From the NCBI GenBank assembly GCA_026225395.1, contig JAMFSR010000019.1:62001-126000 (forward strand): a DNA stretch of 64,000 nt, in the 5' to 3' direction. How positions within the stretch are numbered: the first letter of the stretch is position 1; each line of letters opens with the position of its first letter. The translations under genes were made by a program, and so were the position numbers. Source of the DNA: Granulicella sapmiensis (GTDB lineage: Bacteria; Acidobacteriota; Terriglobia; Terriglobales; Acidobacteriaceae). Below, piece after piece: positions 60,438 to 64,000 of this stretch. The notes beneath the pieces are model-generated. The model had not been told where the DNA came from, did no database searches, and was given only the letters and a program-made list of their open reading frames with translations.

Positions 60438-62435
60438 ATGAACAGACGGTCGTTTTTAGCTGCTGGTGTGGGGATTGTAGGAACAAGGGCAGCGCGTGCC
60501 AGGATGCCGTCGTGGGCGGCGGTGTCAGCCGATGCGGGCGTAAGTGGACCGCCCATAAGCCTGCTCGAAAAAACGTTTGTGCCAATGGCAGCTTCTCTGC
60601 TGAGCGCGGATGCGTGGCGGCCGATACCAAAGTTCGCGGACCGTACCGCATGGATGGCCGTTCCACAGGATGTGCGCGATGTGCTGGTGCAGCGGGCCGA
60701 GGCGGCCAACAACGATGCCTGGCCCATCATGCTCGCGACCGAAGAGCTGGAGTACCAACGCAACGGCAACCGCACGCGCTTTGAGGCCATTACATTCGGC
60801 CGGCGTGGACGGCTATCGGATCTGGTGCTGGGCGAGTGCATCACGGGTGAAGGCAAGTATCTGGATCAGATTGCGAACGGCCTCTGGCTGATCTGCGAAG
60901 AAAGCTTCTGGGGCGTTCCCGCGCACCTCGGAGCGCAGAAAGCCGGCGTGGGATTGGCCGATGAGGCAGAGCCGGTCATCGAGCTATTTGGAGCCGAAAC
61001 GGCGGCAACGCTGGCGTGGGTGGTCTATCTGCTGGGCGACCGGCTGGGCAGCGTATCGAAGCTGCTGGTTTCACGCATCCAGATGGAAACGAAGCGGCGA
61101 ATTCTGGATGTGTACTTCGAGCGCAGCCAGTTTGGATGGATGGGCCTCGGTGGCGGCGGTCACGTAAACAACTGGAACCCGTGGATCAACTCGAACATAT
61201 TGACGGCGACAATGGTGCTGGAGCCGGATGCGCAGCAGCGCGCGCAACTGGTAGCGAAGGTCTGCAAGAGCGTGGATGTATTCCTGGCCGAGTACTCGCC
61301 GGACGCCGGTTGCGAAGAAGGGCCGAACTACTGGTCGCGCTCTGCGGCGAGTTTTTTCGACTGCTGTACAACGCTTGTCTCGGCACACGGAGGCAAGGGC
61401 GGTGCAGTGCTCACGCATCCGTTTACACGCGCAATGGGACATTACATTGCCGACGTCCACATCGCGAAGAACCTGTATGTGAACTACGGAGACGCGCATG
61501 TGGACTCGGCTCCGGAGCCGGAGGTTGTGTACGCGTACGGCAAGGCGTGTGGGGATGCGAAGCTGGCGGAGTTCGGCGCGTTCGATGCCGCGTGGCGTGG
61601 GTCAGCCGCCGAAGGAGCGGTGCTACGTGGAACATTTTCCAATGGCGGTGGCCCGGTTTCGCTGTCGCGCGAGTTGGCGAAGGTGTTTGCCGCGGCTCCG
61701 ATACGCGTGGCGCCGAAGCGCGATGCGCTGGTCCGAGACGCATGGTATCCGCGGCTGGGACTGATGACCGCGCGACAGACGGAAGGCTCAAGCGACGGGT
61801 TTTATGTGGCATTGCAGGCGGCGAGCAACGGCCGCTCGCATGGGCACAACGACTCCGGAAGCTTCATCGTGTTCCAGGGGGGCGAGCCGGTGTTCATCGA
61901 CGTAGGCGTGGAGGCGTACACCGCGAAGACGTTCAGCAAAGAGCGCTACGACATCTGGACAATGCAGTCCGCGTTCCACAACTTGCCGACCATCGGCGGC
62001 GTGATGCAACATGATGGCGATGCCTTCCAGGCCAGCGAAGTGAAGTACGAGAAGACTGACGCGCGGACGACCGTACGCACGAATCTGGCCACAGCGTATC
62101 CGAAGCAGGCGGGTGTGAAGCGGTGGATGCGGACGGTGGTGCTGGATCGCGCATCGCGTCGCGTAGAAATTGAAGAAGAGTTCGCATTGGCAAACACTGT
62201 ACCTGTGGAGCTTTCGTTGATGACGGCGCGGGAGCCGTCGCTTACCAGCGGGAGCGTTAAAGTCGGCGGCGCAGTGCTGGCGTTCGATGCAACGCAGCTA
62301 ACGGCGACGAGCGAGAAGATTGTGCTCACGGATGCCTCGCTGCGACATTGTTGGGGCGAGGCCGTGTGGCGGGTGAAGCTGACGTCGAAAGCGGTGGAGG
62401 GTGGGAGTTGGAAGATGATGCTCACCGCAGGGTAA
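60438..62435 (+). CDS. Tat-exported heparinase II/III-like polysaccharide lyase
   Basis: 665 residues. A twin-arginine signal (MNRRSFLAAGVGIVG) leads to an (alpha/alpha) toroid domain (about 40-400, WMGLGGGGHVNNWNPWINSN, CEEGPNYWSRSA) and a beta-sandwich domain with SHGHNDSGSFIVFQGGEPVF and SAFHNLPTIGGVMQ, typical of heparinase II/III-type lyases (PL15/17/21-like) for uronic-acid polymers. GGAG sits 3 nt before the ATG. It is divergent from the GH57 gene. Confidence 0.87.
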   Translation: MNRRSFLAAGVGIVGTRAARARMPSWAAVSADAGVSGPPISLLEKTFVPMAASLLSADAWRPIPKFADRTAWMAVPQDVRDVLVQRAEAANNDAWPIMLATEELEYQRNGNRTRFEAITFGRRGRLSDLVLGECITGEGKYLDQIANGLWLICEESFWGVPAHLGAQKAGVGLADEAEPVIELFGAETAATLAWVVYLLGDRLGSVSKLLVSRIQMETKRRILDVYFERSQFGWMGLGGGGHVNNWNPWINSNILTATMVLEPDAQQRAQLVAKVCKSVDVFLAEYSPDAGCEEGPNYWSRSAASFFDCCTTLVSAHGGKGGAVLTHPFTRAMGHYIADVHIAKNLYVNYGDAHVDSAPEPEVVYAYGKACGDAKLAEFGAFDAAWRGSAAEGAVLRGTFSNGGGPVSLSRELAKVFAAAPIRVAPKRDALVRDAWYPRLGLMTARQTEGSSDGFYVALQAASNGRSHGHNDSGSFIVFQGGEPVFIDVGVEAYTAKTFSKERYDIWTMQSAFHNLPTIGGVMQHDGDAFQASEVKYEKTDARTTVRTNLATAYPKQAGVKRWMRTVVLDRASRRVEIEEEFALANTVPVELSLMTAREPSLTSGSVKVGGAVLAFDATQLTATSEKIVLTDASLRHCWGEAVWRVKLTSKAVEGGSWKMMLTAG

Positions 62436-62439
62436 GACT

Positions 62440-62802
62440 TCACTGGTCGAGCCACGCGGTGAAGGCGACAGCCAGCCAGTATGCTGCGATGTTCTTGAGG
62501 GAGAAGAAGCGTCCGAGTAGGAGACGTCCGGCAAGCGTGAGGCGGAAGGCATCGGAAGCTGGGGTGTGCCACAACCGGCTGAACTCGACCACCGCCGCGA
62601 CAACGGCTGCGATCACTGCAATGCGGGCTGATGTGAAATGCGGCAGGATCGCAGCGATGAGCCAGTAGAGCGCGACCGCCCAAAGCATCGCCCCGCCGTA
62701 CTTATAGAAAAACCAGGGCAGATGCAGCGGAGCCAGACGCCAGATGAGGCCGGCGACGGTCGCCGCGAGCATGAGGGCTAAGCTGATCAACGTGCGTCGC
62801 AA
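62440..62802 (-). CDS. DUF2809-like small membrane protein
   Basis: 120 residues with about four membrane helices. APLHLPWFFYKYGGAMLWAV and VVEFSRLWHTPASDAFRLTL match DUF2809, of unknown function. The start is TTG with only a weak GGA ribosome site. It converges tightly on the heparinase gene (4 nt apart). Confidence 0.75.
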   Translation of the reverse strand: MRRTLISLALMLAATVAGLIWRLAPLHLPWFFYKYGGAMLWAVALYWLIAAILPHFTSARIAVIAAVVAAVVEFSRLWHTPASDAFRLTLAGRLLLGRFFSLKNIAAYWLAVAFTAWLDQ

Positions 62803-62973
62803 GGCGCGTCCAATCCTTCTCGCGGAGGTATACAGGAAAGACTACCCCTGCGCTTTCAATATTTTCTACGCAAATACTGGTACTCGAGGGGGGTACTTCC
62901 ACAAGTCCGCGGTCAAGCCCTTTCGATCGAAGACTTTAGGTCGAAAAGTCAGGGAGGGGAGGGGGTGGAGGGG

Positions 62974-63705
62974 CTACTCCGGCTGCACGACCTTGCCGGC
63001 GGCAAGGTCGCAGGCCCTCCACATGTACCAACTCGCCACCGAGCACCACGGTTGCCATTTTTTGGCTCTCTTTTCGATCTGTGCGGGAGTAGCTAGCAAG
63101 TCCGGGGTGAGTTTCGTGGTCGGTTTGAGGCCGAGGAAGGTAAGGGCGAAGCCTTTGCGGATGCCGAAATCCGAAGTAGGAAGCACGTTCGGCCGGCCGA
63201 TACGGAAGATCAGGAGCATTTCGACGGTCCATTTGCCGATGCCCCTCACCTGGGTGAGGTGCTCGATGATGTCGGCGTCGGACATGCGGCGGATCTGGGC
63301 CAGCGTAGGCACTGTACCGTCAAGCGTTTTGGCGGCGAGGTCGCGAATGGCGAGGGCCTTGTTGGCGGAAAGGCCGGCTGCGCGGAGCGACTCCTTGGGA
63401 GCATCGAGAAGCTGCTCAGGGGAGGGATGGGGGAACAGGTTCGCCGGGGTATTGGGTGGCAGATGTGGCGAAAACGACGCGATAAGACGCGTGTGGATGG
63501 CAAGCGCCGCGTTGCCGTGGATCTGCTGATAGACGATCGCACGCAGCAGAGCTTCAAACGGGGACTGCTGCCGCGGCAGCCGCACGGTGAATGGCCCAGC
63601 CCTCGCGATCAGCCTAGCCAGCTTAGGGTCAGCCACCGAAAGCGCGGCCACGGCGGCAACGGGGTCATAAGGGAGCTTGCGGGTTGGGCCGGTGGCGCGG
63701 GGCAT
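62974..63705 (-). CDS. DNA-3-methyladenine glycosylase (AlkA-like, HhH-GPD)
   Basis: 243 residues. Base-excision repair enzyme that removes alkylated bases. The helix-hairpin-helix is LTQVRGIGKWTVEMLLIF, followed by the catalytic Asp in NVLPTSDFGIRKGF and a SVASWYMWRA C-terminus. FEALLRAIVYQQIHGNAA is the family's N-terminal stretch. The ATG at 63705 is set by homology; an ATG 25 codons upstream (63780) would add an unlikely leader. Confidence 0.88.
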   Translation of the reverse strand: MPRATGPTRKLPYDPVAAVAALSVADPKLARLIARAGPFTVRLPRQQSPFEALLRAIVYQQIHGNAALAIHTRLIASFSPHLPPNTPANLFPHPSPEQLLDAPKESLRAAGLSANKALAIRDLAAKTLDGTVPTLAQIRRMSDADIIEHLTQVRGIGKWTVEMLLIFRIGRPNVLPTSDFGIRKGFALTFLGLKPTTKLTPDLLATPAQIEKRAKKWQPWCSVASWYMWRACDLAAGKVVQPE

Positions 63706-64000
63706 GGGGATGAGTGTATCTGGCTCGAGGGGAGCTGTGATCGTCAAGTGATAAGGGAAGCCGAAAGGCTGAACCGGCAACTGGCCGGCCTTTTCCGTGT
63801 CGACCTGCAGGTGATTTTCTGCTGAAGAAGGTTCGCCACAGAGTGAGATTGTGAGGAGTGAGGATCAGATTGTCTTGTTAAAACTCATCGTTGAACTCGG
63901 ACTAATGTGGACGGAATTGGCTAGTTGAATTCCTCTGATGAGAAGGGAGCGGACTGCGAAAAGCCGCGTCGATTGCGGGTTTGCGACGGCGGGGCGCATA

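Noticed and set aside
63781-64000. Partial gene at the window end
   Set aside because: No frame with family features or a good ribosome site is visible in the last 220 bases.

Overview
The window looks like chromosomal DNA from a soil or plant-associated member of the Acidobacteriota, class Terriglobia (Granulicella/Edaphobacter/Terriglobus-like). This is inferred from gene content: a soil-associated TIGR03435-type protein, S9 and S10 secreted peptidases, a GH57/DUF3536 protein, several carbohydrate-active enzymes, many GTG/TTG starts, high GC and abundant short palindromic intergenic repeats. No plasmid, prophage, IS element, rRNA or CRISPR array was seen.

Layout. 1-10 kb: end of hslU (its I-domain carries what looks like an inserted palindromic repeat), a GT-C-like membrane protein, transaldolase, a secreted alpha-L-fucosidase, a glycogen-synthase-type GT4 enzyme, an Xre/RES toxin-antitoxin pair and a DUF885 protein. 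10-20 kb: a Tat-exported protein of unknown function, a rhamnogalacturonan acetylesterase-like esterase, a GbsR/MarR-type regulator translationally coupled to a methyltransferase, and a decaying TetR-linked cluster (intact SDR between a gutted hydrolase and a frameshifted DUF4126 gene). 20-29 kb: TetR/MFS efflux pair with tandem operators, an ECF sigma factor with a TonB-like protein, prolyl oligopeptidase and a TIGR03435 protein. 27-31.8 kb: a compact FkbH-ACP-SGNH-MBOAT cassette that resembles the dlt operon with FkbH in place of the adenylating enzyme. 31.8-32.8 kb: an Abi_2 (AbiD/AbiF) HEPN-type gene preceded by a small structured RNA with its own promoter element.

32.8-39 kb is housekeeping: ispE, tRNA-Gln, prs, rplY, pth, rpsF, rpsR, rplI. 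39-46 kb holds a PadR/HAAS pair, a MacB-type permease, a diguanylate cyclase, a PP2C phosphatase, a glycerate 2-kinase and a DUF882 protein. 46-54 kb holds an unusual membrane-protein/His-Met-rich protein pair, an ATP-dependent DNA ligase, an unexplained structured region, prfA and a DUF1003 protein. 54-64 kb holds an ASH-repeat lipoprotein, an MBL hydrolase, a GH57/DUF3536 protein, a heparinase II/III-like lyase, a DUF2809 protein and an AlkA-like glycosylase.

The most interesting loci are (1) the AbiF-like protein with an upstream structured RNA, (2) the FkbH-ACP-SGNH-MBOAT cassette, (3) the membrane/His-Met-rich pair, (4) the structured region before prfA, and (5) the palindromic repeats, some of which have become coding sequence. 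By eye the + strand is G-rich over most of 1-28 kb and 56-64 kb but clearly C-rich over about 46-54 kb whatever the gene direction, which suggests a local inversion.
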